A stretch of 64,000 nt of DNA from NCBI GenBank assembly GCA_018711005.1, contig DVIT01000028.1, positions 1 to 64,000 on the forward strand. The letters are read 5' to 3'. Made by a program: the position numbers and the translations under genes. The notes beneath the pieces are model-generated. The model made no database searches, was not told the origin of the DNA, and saw only the letters and a program-made list of their open reading frames with translations. Position 1 is the stretch's first letter. Each line of letters opens with the position of its first letter. This DNA is from Candidatus Scybalocola faecigallinarum. Lineage in GTDB: Bacteria > Bacillota > Clostridia > Lachnospirales > Lachnospiraceae. Below, piece by piece: positions 32,786 through 41,787 of the stretch.

Positions 32786-33936
32786 TGAAATAAACCTCCC
32801 GGATATTTATATTTCAGTTCGCCAAAGGGCGTTTCCTGACGCTTGATCGCCATGGATTGAGACATGGCCATGATCTCGTCGGCAGTAACCTCCCGTCCCA
32901 GACGGCCGGACAGGTAAATGCCTTCTGACAAAAGCAGCGTATCTAAAGCGATCTGCGGTGTGTCGATCTGCTCAACCTCTCCCCGAAGGGCATAGATCCA
33001 GTGCTTTTGAGAATTATCCATATGTTCATATTTAGGATCCAGCTGATGGTGGCGGTACTCAGCGCCTCCAATATCAAAAACAGCGTCCATATCCATATCT
33101 GCAATGTTGGAGTAGAAGGCCACCGGCGACAAGGTCAGCCCGCCTTTATCCCCGCAGATCACACTATCTCCCAGATTTCCCAGATTCACTGCCCAGGACT
33201 CTACAATGTCCATGGTAATGTTATTTTCAAACTTGGCAAATCCGGCGCCAAACTCCTCTACATTAAAGCCGGAGATTTCCCGGCGTCCCGGATCCATATC
33301 CAGTTCCTGATAAATTTGTCCGCTGACCCGCTCAAGCTTAGGCAGCCCCATTAAATAAAGGATCTGTGAGATCCGGTAAACGCCCATATCAAACAGTGCG
33401 CCGCCTCCGGCCCAGTATTTGGAGTCAAATTCCTTTTCACCATATCCGTCCACATATGGGCGGCCCCGGCGGCGGAAACCGCAGGAACGGGCATGGTAGA
33501 TCTTTCCAAGATGCCCCCCGGCAATAATGTCTCTGGCGGCAAGGGCCTGTCCTCCGTAAAGGAAGGAAAGCTGAATATGGAGCTTTTTCCCAAAATATTT
33601 TGCCGCATCAGCCATGGCCTTGGCGTCGATCCACGCACCGGCCATAGGCTTTTCACAGTAACAGTGCTTACCGCTCTCCATAACTTCAATAGCGATGGGC
33701 GCATGAAGATTGTTGTGGAGGCAAACGTCCACACTGTCCAGATCGTCTCGTTTTAAAAGCTCCCGGTAATCGGCATACCGGTCTTTAATGTTATATTCAT
33801 CACAGAACTTTTCCAGCACATCTGCACGGATATCGCAGGCAGCTGCCACGGTCACGCCGGGGATTTCCTGATACATCTTCATGTGCTGGTGGGCAATGAT
33901 GCCGGTTCCGATGATTCCCACACGGATTTCTTTCAC
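32782..33936 (-). CDS. Gfo/Idh/MocA-family oxidoreductase
   Basis: The protein has about 384 residues. It starts at GTG after AAGGAGG and opens with VGIIGTGIIAHQHMKMY, the NAD(P)-binding GxGxxA/G loop. The family EKP motif is seen as HCYCEKPMAGAW, and the substrate domain has GGGALFDMGVYRISQILYLM with the conserved D-x-G-x-H/Y. Members oxidise or reduce sugars, inositols and their derivatives. It is coupled to the TIM-barrel gene and 28 nt behind the GH3 gene, so it probably processes the sugar set free by that glycosidase, perhaps by a 3-keto route. Confidence 0.92.
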   Translation of the reverse strand: MKEIRVGIIGTGIIAHQHMKMYQEIPGVTVAAACDIRADVLEKFCDEYNIKDRYADYRELLKRDDLDSVDVCLHNNLHAPIAIEVMESGKHCYCEKPMAGAWIDAKAMADAAKYFGKKLHIQLSFLYGGQALAARDIIAGGHLGKIYHARSCGFRRRGRPYVDGYGEKEFDSKYWAGGGALFDMGVYRISQILYLMGLPKLERVSGQIYQELDMDPGRREISGFNVEEFGAGFAKFENNITMDIVESWAVNLGNLGDSVICGDKGGLTLSPVAFYSNIADMDMDAVFDIGGAEYRHHQLDPKYEHMDNSQKHWIYALRGEVEQIDTPQIALDTLLLSEGIYLSGRLGREVTADEIMAMSQSMAIKRQETPFGELKYKYPGGLFQ

Positions 33937-33964
33937 AAAAAACGCCTCCTTCTCACATGAGCCA

Positions 33965-36130
33965 TTACCGGCTCTGTCCAATGGTCACCCGGGCTGTTTC
34001 CACATCGGCAGAACTGGATCCGATCATCAGATCAAATTCACCCGGCTCAAATACAAATTCACCGTCATTATTCCAGTAGGCCAGCATTTCCCTTGTAATA
34101 TCAAAAGTAATCGTCCTGAACTCTCCCGGCGCAAGCTCTACACGGTTAAAACCGCGAAGCTCCTTCACGGGACGGACCACCTGGGCCGCAATATCGCGGA
34201 TATAAAGCTGCACCACCTCAGTTCCTGTCCTGTCGGAAACATTTTTCACGGTGATCCCGGCGCGGGCGACCACAGTCTCATCCGGGCAGCAGCCTTCACA
34301 TTCTAAAACCTGAGTCTCAAATGCGCTGTATTCAAACCGGGAATAGGTCAGGCCATAGCCAAAGGCAAACAAAGCCTCATTGGGGCAGTCCAGATAACGG
34401 GAAATATACCGCTCATCCTTGCCCTGGGTCGGACGGCCTGTATTAAATGCATTGTAGTGGACAGGGATCTGTCCCACATTGTATGGAATGCTCATGGTCA
34501 GGCGGCCGGACGGGTTTACCTTGCCGGTAAGAATATCTGCCAGTGCAATGCCTTCCTCACAGCCCAGATGCCATCCCTGAATAATCCCATCGGCACAGTC
34601 CATCACCGGATAAATTTCCATGGGACGGCCGGAATGTACAATCATGACCACCGGACGGCCGGTCTGCTTTAATGCCCATAAAAGGCGTTCCTGGTTGGGG
34701 GACAGACGCAGGCATGTTTTGCTGGCAGCCTCGCCAAAGTCCTCGCCGCATTCGCCTACAGCGGCAATGATCACATCGCAGTCCTTTAATGCTTCTGCTG
34801 CAGCCTGGACCTGATCCTCTACATCCTTGATCCCTCTTTGCAGAGATCCTAAAGGCTCTGTCATGGCCGTAATGATGTTGGCATACGGCAGACGGCGTTT
34901 CAGGCTTAAATACAGGCTTTCGTCCGCCTCTGTCTTTTCACAGCCGGCAAACGGACCTGCAAGACCGATGGTCTTAACCTCCGGTCCAAGGGGCAGCACG
35001 CCCTGATTTTTAAGAAGGACCGGACATCCCACAGCAATATCATAAGCGGCCTGCAAATGCTGGCTGCACCGGTGGAGGGCTGCCTCATCCTCCTCGCTGG
35101 CATCTTTATATGGGTTCTCAAACAGTCCCAGAGCATCCTTAAGCTCCAGGATCCGTGTTACCGCCTCATCGATCAGGCTTATATCCAGACGTCCCTCCTC
35201 TAAAAGCTGGGACACGTAAGAAAGATAATTGGTCGACATCATTTCAATATCTACACCGGCCTGGATACATTTCTGGGCAGCCTCGGCTCCGTCTCTGGCA
35301 ACGCCGTGGCTGATCGTTTCATCCACAGATGCATAATCAGAGATTACCGGGCCTTCAAAGCCCCATTCTTTTCTTAAAATATCCCTAAGCAGCCACTGAT
35401 TTGCACTGGACGGGATCCGGTTCACCGGATTAAAAGAAGTCATGACCATAGCCACATGAGCGTCTACAGCCGCTTTATATGCCGGAAGATAATATTCACG
35501 GAGCACTCCCTCAGAAATGTCTACCATGTTGTAATCCCGGCCGCCCCAGGGCGCGCCGTAGCCGGCAAAATGCTTTACGCAGGCTGCAATACGGCCTTTT
35601 TCTTTAAAATCATCCCCCTGGAAACCATGGACTGCAGCTTTCGTCATCTGACAGTTGAGCCAAGCATCCTCACCGGTAGACTCCATAACGCGGCCCCAGC
35701 GGGGATCCCGCACCAGGTCTGTCATCGGTGCAAAGGTCAGATGCAGACCAGATGCCGCACTTTCCTTTGCCGCAATGTGAGAAGCCTTCTCATAATTGTC
35801 CGGATTAAAGCTGCACCCCATAGCCAGAGGAATGGGGAAGCCTGTACGATAGCCGAAAACTACATCGCCCATAAAAAGAATGGGAATATGCAGACGGCTT
35901 TCTTTCATATTTTTCTCCTGGATTGCCCTAAGCTGCCGTGCTCCGTATCCGTTAAGTGTACTTCCGATCTTATCCAGCCACTGAGGCTGTACGTTAAATT
36001 CATTCATGGGACCTGTCAGATCCATCGTAGGGTCGATCCCTAAAAACTCCGGAGACAGCTGGGTCATCTGGCCCAGTTTTTCCTCCAGGGTCATTTCTTT
36101 TACAAGGTCTTCTATAAATTTCTTTGCCAT
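33965..36130 (-). CDS. Glycoside hydrolase family 3 beta-glycosidase
   Basis: The 721-residue protein has the three parts of long GH3 enzymes: an N-terminal barrel with KHFAGYGAPWGGRDYN (substrate KH motif) and the nucleophile D265 in GPVISDYASVD, an alpha/beta sandwich (GCPVLLKNQGVLPLG, IIAAVGECGEDFGEAASK) and a C-terminal fibronectin III-like domain (AGITVKNVSDRTGTEVVQLY). No signal peptide is seen, so it works in the cytosol on imported oligosaccharides; beta-glucosidase or beta-xylosidase activity is most likely. The ATG follows AAGGAGGAAAT, supplied by a repeat element. It begins an operon with the oxidoreductase and isomerase genes. Confidence 0.94.
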   Translation of the reverse strand: MAKKFIEDLVKEMTLEEKLGQMTQLSPEFLGIDPTMDLTGPMNEFNVQPQWLDKIGSTLNGYGARQLRAIQEKNMKESRLHIPILFMGDVVFGYRTGFPIPLAMGCSFNPDNYEKASHIAAKESAASGLHLTFAPMTDLVRDPRWGRVMESTGEDAWLNCQMTKAAVHGFQGDDFKEKGRIAACVKHFAGYGAPWGGRDYNMVDISEGVLREYYLPAYKAAVDAHVAMVMTSFNPVNRIPSSANQWLLRDILRKEWGFEGPVISDYASVDETISHGVARDGAEAAQKCIQAGVDIEMMSTNYLSYVSQLLEEGRLDISLIDEAVTRILELKDALGLFENPYKDASEEDEAALHRCSQHLQAAYDIAVGCPVLLKNQGVLPLGPEVKTIGLAGPFAGCEKTEADESLYLSLKRRLPYANIITAMTEPLGSLQRGIKDVEDQVQAAAEALKDCDVIIAAVGECGEDFGEAASKTCLRLSPNQERLLWALKQTGRPVVMIVHSGRPMEIYPVMDCADGIIQGWHLGCEEGIALADILTGKVNPSGRLTMSIPYNVGQIPVHYNAFNTGRPTQGKDERYISRYLDCPNEALFAFGYGLTYSRFEYSAFETQVLECEGCCPDETVVARAGITVKNVSDRTGTEVVQLYIRDIAAQVVRPVKELRGFNRVELAPGEFRTITFDITREMLAYWNNDGEFVFEPGEFDLMIGSSSADVETARVTIGQSR

Positions 36131-36182
36131 ATTTCCTCCTTTTGGCCTGATCTTTAAGGCCATACAGGTATCCCCGAAGGGG
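36131..36182 (-). repeat. SD-bearing two-hairpin repeat, copy 3
   Basis: On the minus strand it reads CCCCTTCGGGGATACCTGTA, then TGGCCTTAAAGATCAGGCC and AAAAGGAGGAAAT, directly followed by the ATG of the GH3 gene. It matches the copies at 26862-26968 over 52 bp. As with copy 1, the repeat supplies the ribosome-binding site of a gene. Confidence 0.75.
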
Positions 36183-36274
36183 CTTCCTCCCTGTATCCTA
36201 ACAATAACTGCTTTCATTTTTCATTATAGCTTTGTCCCGCTTAAAAAGCGTGACAATCCACAGACTGTTTATGA

Positions 36275-36316
36275 CAAAAAATGCCGCAGTCGGCTTGCTT
36301 ATGCCTGACTGCGGCA
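36275..36316 (-). terminator. Terminator of the second AraC regulator gene
   Basis: TGCCGCAGTC and GACTGCGGCA form a perfect 10-bp stem (15-nt loop), followed on the minus strand by TTTTTTGTC. It lies 12 nt past the regulator stop and separates it from the GH3 operon. Confidence 0.9.
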
Positions 36317-36327
36317 GTCCTTTATTT

Positions 36328-37137
36328 TCAGCATGCCCGGCGCATATCCCCCGGTGCAGCTCCGTAGTATTTGCGGAAAGCTCTGTAAAACGTACGTGTT
36401 GTTTCAAACCCTGATTCCATAGCAATATCTGTCATGGACTTTTCCCCGGCCTCGATCAGCGCCATGGCATGGGTGCATCGCAGTCCATTGACATACTCGA
36501 TCAGACGGCAGCCGAAGATTTCGTTGAAAATATGGGAAAACCGGCTTTTGCTGTAGCCAAAATGGCCGGAAATCTCCTCCAGGTCGCAGCATTCAAGGTA
36601 ATGATCTTCAAGATATTCCAAAACCTCCCGGGCAAAGGAACCGTTTTTGCCCCGGACCGCCGGCACCAGCCCTGCATGCTCCATGATCCATCCAAGGATC
36701 AGATAGGCACATCCCATCATATGGGCATGGCCCGCTATGGCAGAGCCTTCTTCCAGGCACTGATAGATTTCCTTAAAGCACCATAAAATATGGCCCTGTT
36801 CCTCCATCCCGCCATCCCCGGCATCAACAACCGCCCGGGCAAAGGTATAGCTGCTTAAAACCGTCTTAAACGCCGCGATCACTTCCTGGGGGATCGTACA
36901 CACCCATGTGCGGGTGCCGCCCGTCATTTTAAAGCTATGGATCGTATATCCCGGAACGATCAGGATCTGTCCCTGGGATACCTGATGCGTACTGCCGTTT
37001 AACACAGCGGATAAGCTTCCCTGGAGCACATAAACCAGCTCAATGCTTTTATGAAAATGGGGATAACAATCCGGATTTTCACTCTGCCAGCATATTGGAT
37101 GCCTGTGCAGGTCTCTTGAATATTCATAAAACTCCAC
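36328..37137 (-). CDS. AraC-family regulator with cupin domain
   Basis: The 269-residue protein has an N-terminal cupin (CYPHFHKSIELVYVLQGS, GQILIVPGYTIHSFKM) and a C-terminal AraC DNA-binding domain (CDLEEISGHFGYSKSRFSHI, FNEIFGCRLIEYVNGLRCTH, then KSMTDIAMESGFETTRTFYR). The start is GTG after GAAGGTGG. It is 14 nt downstream of the UroD-like gene and upstream of the GH3 operon, so it may control that operon. The inducer cannot be told from sequence. Confidence 0.92.
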   Translation of the reverse strand: MEFYEYSRDLHRHPICWQSENPDCYPHFHKSIELVYVLQGSLSAVLNGSTHQVSQGQILIVPGYTIHSFKMTGGTRTWVCTIPQEVIAAFKTVLSSYTFARAVVDAGDGGMEEQGHILWCFKEIYQCLEEGSAIAGHAHMMGCAYLILGWIMEHAGLVPAVRGKNGSFAREVLEYLEDHYLECCDLEEISGHFGYSKSRFSHIFNEIFGCRLIEYVNGLRCTHAMALIEAGEKSMTDIAMESGFETTRTFYRAFRKYYGAAPGDMRRAC

Positions 37138-37151
37138 GTAAACACCACCTT

Positions 37152-38192
37152 CTACGCTTCCATCTCCCGGTTAAAATCATTGCAGGCCCGGATGATCGCT
37201 TCATACCGCTCCACAGGTATGTAATAGGCCATGCTGTTTCCTGTACCAAGAGCATAACGCCCTTTTTCTTTCGTCAAATTTAAAATATCCGTACAGCGCT
37301 TATAAATCTGTTCCGGATCCGAGGCAAATAAATACTGAAGATCCAGGCCGCCCAGGATCGTAATACGGTCGCCCCATTTTTTATAGCTGTCCTCCACACA
37401 TAAAATATTATCCTCATAGCTGTGCTTGGCGTCATATTTCATATCGTCAATAATATCATCCATAACGTCATTCATGTAGCCGCAGGAATGGAGGACAACC
37501 GGTTTGCCGCAGGCATGGGCTGCCGCTGCGATCTGCTTATGCCACGGAAATACATATTTGCGCATATCCGGCACAGATAAAAAGGTCTGGGTATTAAAGC
37601 CCCAGTCGTCATTGGAGATTAAAAATCCAACGCTTTCATAGGGGGCTGCTGCCTTATAATAATCTACAAAGGTCTGGCCCACACGGCAAAAGATGGCTTC
37701 CAGAAGTTCCGGATCATCATAAAGCATCATGCACAGGTTATCATAGCCCAGGATGGCCGTTACATTTTCCAGTACGCCGCCTGGCCCCATAACCGCCAGC
37801 TTCATGCCTTCCGGAAGATAGCTTTTAATATCTTCCAGGATGGAAAAGTCGCATTTGGAAACATCCGGCCACGGATAAGCCTCGTAGCTTTCCCAGTCTG
37901 TAATGATCCCGTCGCCGCTCATGGATACGGAAGCGCCGCTTTTGCGCTCCTTTACCGGAAATGCCAGATTACATGCCGTTGTGGTGGCATAGTCATATCC
38001 GGCGTTATATGCGGCGTCGATGACCATTTTTAAATAGCCCAGAGGATCCTCCGGATCCGCCTTATGGCCGGCAAAATATTCATTTACCGGGCCGTCCATG
38101 AACAGTTCAAACAAAGGTACTCTGCGGGTCTTTTTTCCGCGAAGCACCTGCAAAAGGTTTTGAATATCCGGTTCACATCTTCTAAGTATCAT
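37152..38192 (-). CDS. UroD/MtaA-like methyltransferase-family protein
   Basis: The 346-residue protein belongs to the uroporphyrinogen decarboxylase superfamily: RVPLFELFMDGPVNEYF near the start, VMGPGGVLENVTAILGYD, and PVVLHSCGYMNDVMDDI with the H-x-C-G zinc-binding pattern of the corrinoid methyltransferases MtaA/CmuA, ending ILGGLDLQYLFASDPEQI and YALGTGNSMAYYIPVERYEA. The zinc pattern argues against a true heme decarboxylase. Such proteins are frequent in Lachnospiraceae sugar clusters; there is no corrinoid protein gene here. Its ATG overlaps the LacI gene stop by 4 nt, so it is part of the LacI-AraC transcript. Confidence 0.85.
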   Translation of the reverse strand: MILRRCEPDIQNLLQVLRGKKTRRVPLFELFMDGPVNEYFAGHKADPEDPLGYLKMVIDAAYNAGYDYATTTACNLAFPVKERKSGASVSMSGDGIITDWESYEAYPWPDVSKCDFSILEDIKSYLPEGMKLAVMGPGGVLENVTAILGYDNLCMMLYDDPELLEAIFCRVGQTFVDYYKAAAPYESVGFLISNDDWGFNTQTFLSVPDMRKYVFPWHKQIAAAAHACGKPVVLHSCGYMNDVMDDIIDDMKYDAKHSYEDNILCVEDSYKKWGDRITILGGLDLQYLFASDPEQIYKRCTDILNLTKEKGRYALGTGNSMAYYIPVERYEAIIRACNDFNREMEA

Positions 38193-39196
38193 ATCGGTTC
38201 ACCTTTGTGCCTGGAAACACAACTTTCCCTTTCAACTAAATATGTAGACAATATTTGCCGGCTGCCCTTTGTATGATTCTGCATCATATCATAAAGGGTC
38301 GTCGCTGCCAACCGTCCCAGCTCATAGATCGGGCGGTGGATGGTGGTCAGGGCCGGCTTTGTCATGGCCGCCATAGGAATATCATCCATGCCGATAATGG
38401 AAACATCCTGTGGCACCTTATATCCGCACTCCTCCAATGCCTGGATGGCAGAAATCGCCATTTCATCACTGGCCGCAAAGATCACCTCCGGAAGCACATG
38501 GTTTTTATCCATAAGCCACTGCTTCATGACCTCATAGGCGATCTCCGCCTGAAAATCTCCCCGAAGTATACAGTCTTTCTGAAGATTCAGGCGGTAATCA
38601 CTGACAGCATCCATAAACCCTTTTTCACGCTGCTCGCCATCATAGCCGTTACCCATAATACAGCCTACCGATTGAAAGCCCTGGCGGCTGATATAGCGGC
38701 CGACCTCATAGGCGCTTCCCTGATTATCGATCAAAATACTGGAAATATAGTCCCCGGTCAGATCCCGGTCCATAACTACGATGGGGCAGTCCTCGCTGGC
38801 GATGCGGGTCAAAAGCTCGTCCTCAATATGCTCCACAAAGACAATGGCTCCATCCACCATTTTCTCCTTCAGCAAACGGGTCACCTTGCGGATATGGGGC
38901 GAACAGCAGCAGGCAACCATATCCTGGGAATAGCAGTTAAAAACATCCTCTACGCCCTTGATCAATTCACCAAACATGGGACCGGACAGGGAGTAGGCAA
39001 AATAACCGACAAAGCCCATTTTCTTTGATTGAAGGCTTTTTGCCACACCGCTTGGCACATATCCCAGTTTTTTCGCCGCATCATAAATCCTTTGTTTCTT
39101 TTCCTCGCTTACCGGCCCTGAATTATTCAGGGCATAGGACGTCGATGTTACCGACACACCGGCCTCCCTGGCTACATCCTTAATTGTTACTCCCAT
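38189..39196 (-). CDS. LacI-family transcriptional regulator
   Basis: The 335-residue protein has a LacI helix-turn-helix (TIKDVAREAGVSVTSTSYAL), hinge (KLGYVPSGVAKSLQSKK) and periplasmic-binding-like core with DRDLTGDYISSILIDNQGSA and VSIIGMDDIPMAAMTKPALT. It is likely a repressor released by a sugar. Two LacI-type palindromes with the AACGTT core lie in front of the GH94 gene (57559-57634), and this is the only LacI-type regulator in the window, so it is the best candidate for binding them. It lies just downstream of GH35, after a 146-nt gap. Confidence 0.93.
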   Translation of the reverse strand: MGVTIKDVAREAGVSVTSTSYALNNSGPVSEEKKQRIYDAAKKLGYVPSGVAKSLQSKKMGFVGYFAYSLSGPMFGELIKGVEDVFNCYSQDMVACCCSPHIRKVTRLLKEKMVDGAIVFVEHIEDELLTRIASEDCPIVVMDRDLTGDYISSILIDNQGSAYEVGRYISRQGFQSVGCIMGNGYDGEQREKGFMDAVSDYRLNLQKDCILRGDFQAEIAYEVMKQWLMDKNHVLPEVIFAASDEMAISAIQALEECGYKVPQDVSIIGMDDIPMAAMTKPALTTIHRPIYELGRLAATTLYDMMQNHTKGSRQILSTYLVERESCVSRHKGEPI

Positions 39197-39342
39197 TTTT
39201 TCACGCCCTCTGTTGTTTTTATTTAATCACCTGGCACCAAACTCAGAAGTCATATCTTACATTATTATAACTTGTTGTCCATGCCATTTCAATAAATGTC
39301 CTTCAGGAGTTGCTCCTTCCGCAAAAGCTCCCGCCCGGTCAT

Positions 39343-41772
39343 TTATTCATGGGACCGGGCATCCGGGATAAATCTCAGGATCAGACGGTCCGCAGTCCGG
39401 GCGTCCAGCCGGCTGGCTACACGGGTGTTTCCGTTGTCCTCATACACATCATAATCATTGGATGGAGCAACAATATGTGTGCCTGCCAGAAGGATGGTAT
39501 CTGACAGCTGTGTGGGGCGAAGCACCCACGCGTCCTTTTCCCTGGACATGATCTCTGCTGTGGAATAGATCACCTTTTTCCCGTCAATATCCATGTTCAG
39601 AGGAAGCATCAGCCCTTCTCTGGATGGAATCCTTAAGTGCATGCCGTCAAACAAAGGCGCTCCGTTTAAGGTGATGCGGGCATTTTTTTCAAAACCGTCC
39701 AGATTAAATACATGGAGCATCCGCTCATCCTCACCATTGCTCATTGTCGTCATAAACAGACCATGGTATTTTTCATCATGGGCCAGAGCCGGACGGCAGC
39801 CCATGGATGCCAGCATCTTTTTCCAGTTTTCCAGATGACAGATATAGGGAGAGCCCATAAGCAGCACTTTACCATTGCCAATCTTCTTTTCAAAGGCAGC
39901 GATCTTTCCGGTGTCTGCTGTAACAAGCAGGGGGATACAGTCCTCCACCGCATAAGTCTCTGCGCTGACAATGGATACTTCCGCGCTGTCGCCAATATAG
40001 CCGGATGGCTGAAGGGCTGCAAAATAACCGTAATGGTTTTCGCAAAGGCCTACCTCTCCTATGCCCATGGCATCTTTAAGTACGGTACAGTCCTCTCCTT
40101 CCATATCCATCACCGGCAGAGCGCCGTAAAGGATAAGATTTCCGCCCTGGCGCACATAGTCTGCCAGACGCTCCTGAAGCTTTCCATCCATGTAGGAGGA
40201 GGAAAATACAGCAAGGGTCGGTACGTTTTCCGGTGAAACCGGCTGATCCTGGATATTTACGGCGCTGAAACGGAAATTGTTCAGCAAAAGTGTTCTGGAA
40301 AAGCGCTCAATACCATCCTGGCCACGCCAGCGGATAATATTTTCCTGCAGCTTCTTTTCCTTTTCGCTTTTTGGATAGCAGTATTCTGTCATGTAATAAT
40401 CCGGAATAAATCCAAGCCAAAGGTCGTCCCGTTCTTCCTGCATGACTGCCAGCTTATCGCCCATGGCGCCTAAAAGCTTCATGACCTGAGCCATACGGTC
40501 ATAGGTATAGTTCAGCTCCCCTTCCGGGCTCACCGGCGCTGCAAAGCCATGGCGTTCTCCCGTAAAGGCAATGCGGCTGTTGCCGTCATTGTAGCCGTCT
40601 ACTTTATAATTTTTTCCGCCGCAGAACAAATAGCAGTTCAGCGCCTTATTGCCCTGGGCCACGCACATGCGGGCCTTAAAGTCCACACCGGACACATCCG
40701 TCCTTGCATTGTAGATCTCGCCGTAATTGGCATCGCCGCATTCAAATTCAAAGGATGCCAGCGGCTGGTTGGGACGGTTGACGGATTCCATATAAGCATT
40801 GATCAAATACAGGTCCTGGAAATTATCCATAGTCAGGTTTCCAAGATAAATATCTGATCCCGGCAAATACTCATCGGACTGGGTGTAGGCCTCATACAGC
40901 TGGCTAATGCCGATCATATAAGTCAGGCCCCTTCCGCCGCCGGTGCCGTGGATATTAATAAGATAAGGCACATCCTTTACCCCATGCTCCCGGGCATAAT
41001 CTTTCAGTGTCTCCACATACTGTGCAAAACGGCGGCGCATAAAATGTCCAAGATCCTGCTTTAAGGACAAAACATAGGATTCTTCCGGGCTGCGCACACC
41101 GGACTTAAAGGCTTCCTCATCCCCGTTAAAGAAAGGATACCTTTGGGAAAGCTCCCCGGCATTCCAGGTCCGGGTCAGATATGTCCTGAAATCATTCAGG
41201 ACGCCGTCATTAAGATCCGGAGAATTGGAGCACCAGGAGATCATGCCAATCTCATTGTCCAGCTGAACGCCGATAATATTTCCGCCGTTAGGCTGGAGAT
41301 GGCGGGCCAGGATAGGCATGACCTGGGCGTACCAGTCTTTGGCACACTTTAAAAAGTTTTCATTGGAATAGTCCAGGGTGGTGTTCTGGGTCACTGCGCC
41401 GTCCCAGCTTACGGGACGCACATCCGGGTATTCTCTGGCTACCCAGTAAGGAATGCCTTCGTTTTTCATTTCAGCCATAATAAATGGGCCCGGACGGGCA
41501 ATAAAATATAAGTCGTTTTGTTCGCACAGCTGAATAAACCCTTCTACATCCAGCTCCGGCCGTGTGTGGCCGTCCAGATCAAAAACGCCGTGCTCCGGTT
41601 CGTGGCAGATCCATGGAATATAGGTAGCCACTGTATTAAATCCCGCAGCTTTCAGCTTATCGATACGATCCTGCCAGTCTTTTTTATCCAGCCGGAAATA
41701 GTGGATCTCTCCGGCCAGGATCAGCTCCGGCCGGCCGTCAATACATATTTGTCTGTCCTTAAGTTCAACCAT
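39343..41772 (-). CDS. Glycoside hydrolase family 35 beta-galactosidase
   Basis: The 809-residue protein has a GH35 barrel: ILAGEIHYFRLDKKDWQDRI, TYIPWICHEPEHGVFD and RPGPFIMAEMKNEGIPYW are family blocks. The acid/base is probably E174 (GVQLDNEIGM), and the nucleophile E342 or E344 (ASFEFECGDANYG). C-terminal beta domains follow. No signal peptide is present. It would release terminal galactose (or, in some members, glucosamine or other sugars) from imported oligosaccharides. It is the last gene of the long ABC operon, 15 nt after the permease gene; ATG after GGAGGCTTTT. Confidence 0.92.
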   Translation of the reverse strand: MVELKDRQICIDGRPELILAGEIHYFRLDKKDWQDRIDKLKAAGFNTVATYIPWICHEPEHGVFDLDGHTRPELDVEGFIQLCEQNDLYFIARPGPFIMAEMKNEGIPYWVAREYPDVRPVSWDGAVTQNTTLDYSNENFLKCAKDWYAQVMPILARHLQPNGGNIIGVQLDNEIGMISWCSNSPDLNDGVLNDFRTYLTRTWNAGELSQRYPFFNGDEEAFKSGVRSPEESYVLSLKQDLGHFMRRRFAQYVETLKDYAREHGVKDVPYLINIHGTGGGRGLTYMIGISQLYEAYTQSDEYLPGSDIYLGNLTMDNFQDLYLINAYMESVNRPNQPLASFEFECGDANYGEIYNARTDVSGVDFKARMCVAQGNKALNCYLFCGGKNYKVDGYNDGNSRIAFTGERHGFAAPVSPEGELNYTYDRMAQVMKLLGAMGDKLAVMQEERDDLWLGFIPDYYMTEYCYPKSEKEKKLQENIIRWRGQDGIERFSRTLLLNNFRFSAVNIQDQPVSPENVPTLAVFSSSYMDGKLQERLADYVRQGGNLILYGALPVMDMEGEDCTVLKDAMGIGEVGLCENHYGYFAALQPSGYIGDSAEVSIVSAETYAVEDCIPLLVTADTGKIAAFEKKIGNGKVLLMGSPYICHLENWKKMLASMGCRPALAHDEKYHGLFMTTMSNGEDERMLHVFNLDGFEKNARITLNGAPLFDGMHLRIPSREGLMLPLNMDIDGKKVIYSTAEIMSREKDAWVLRPTQLSDTILLAGTHIVAPSNDYDVYEDNGNTRVASRLDARTADRLILRFIPDARSHE

Positions 41773-41787
41773 AAATAAAAGCCTCCA

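Noticed and set aside
36131-36217. Upstream in-frame start for the GH3 gene (29 extra codons)
   Set aside because: The extra codons translate the repeat element, and the ATG at 36130 has a perfect AGGAGG.
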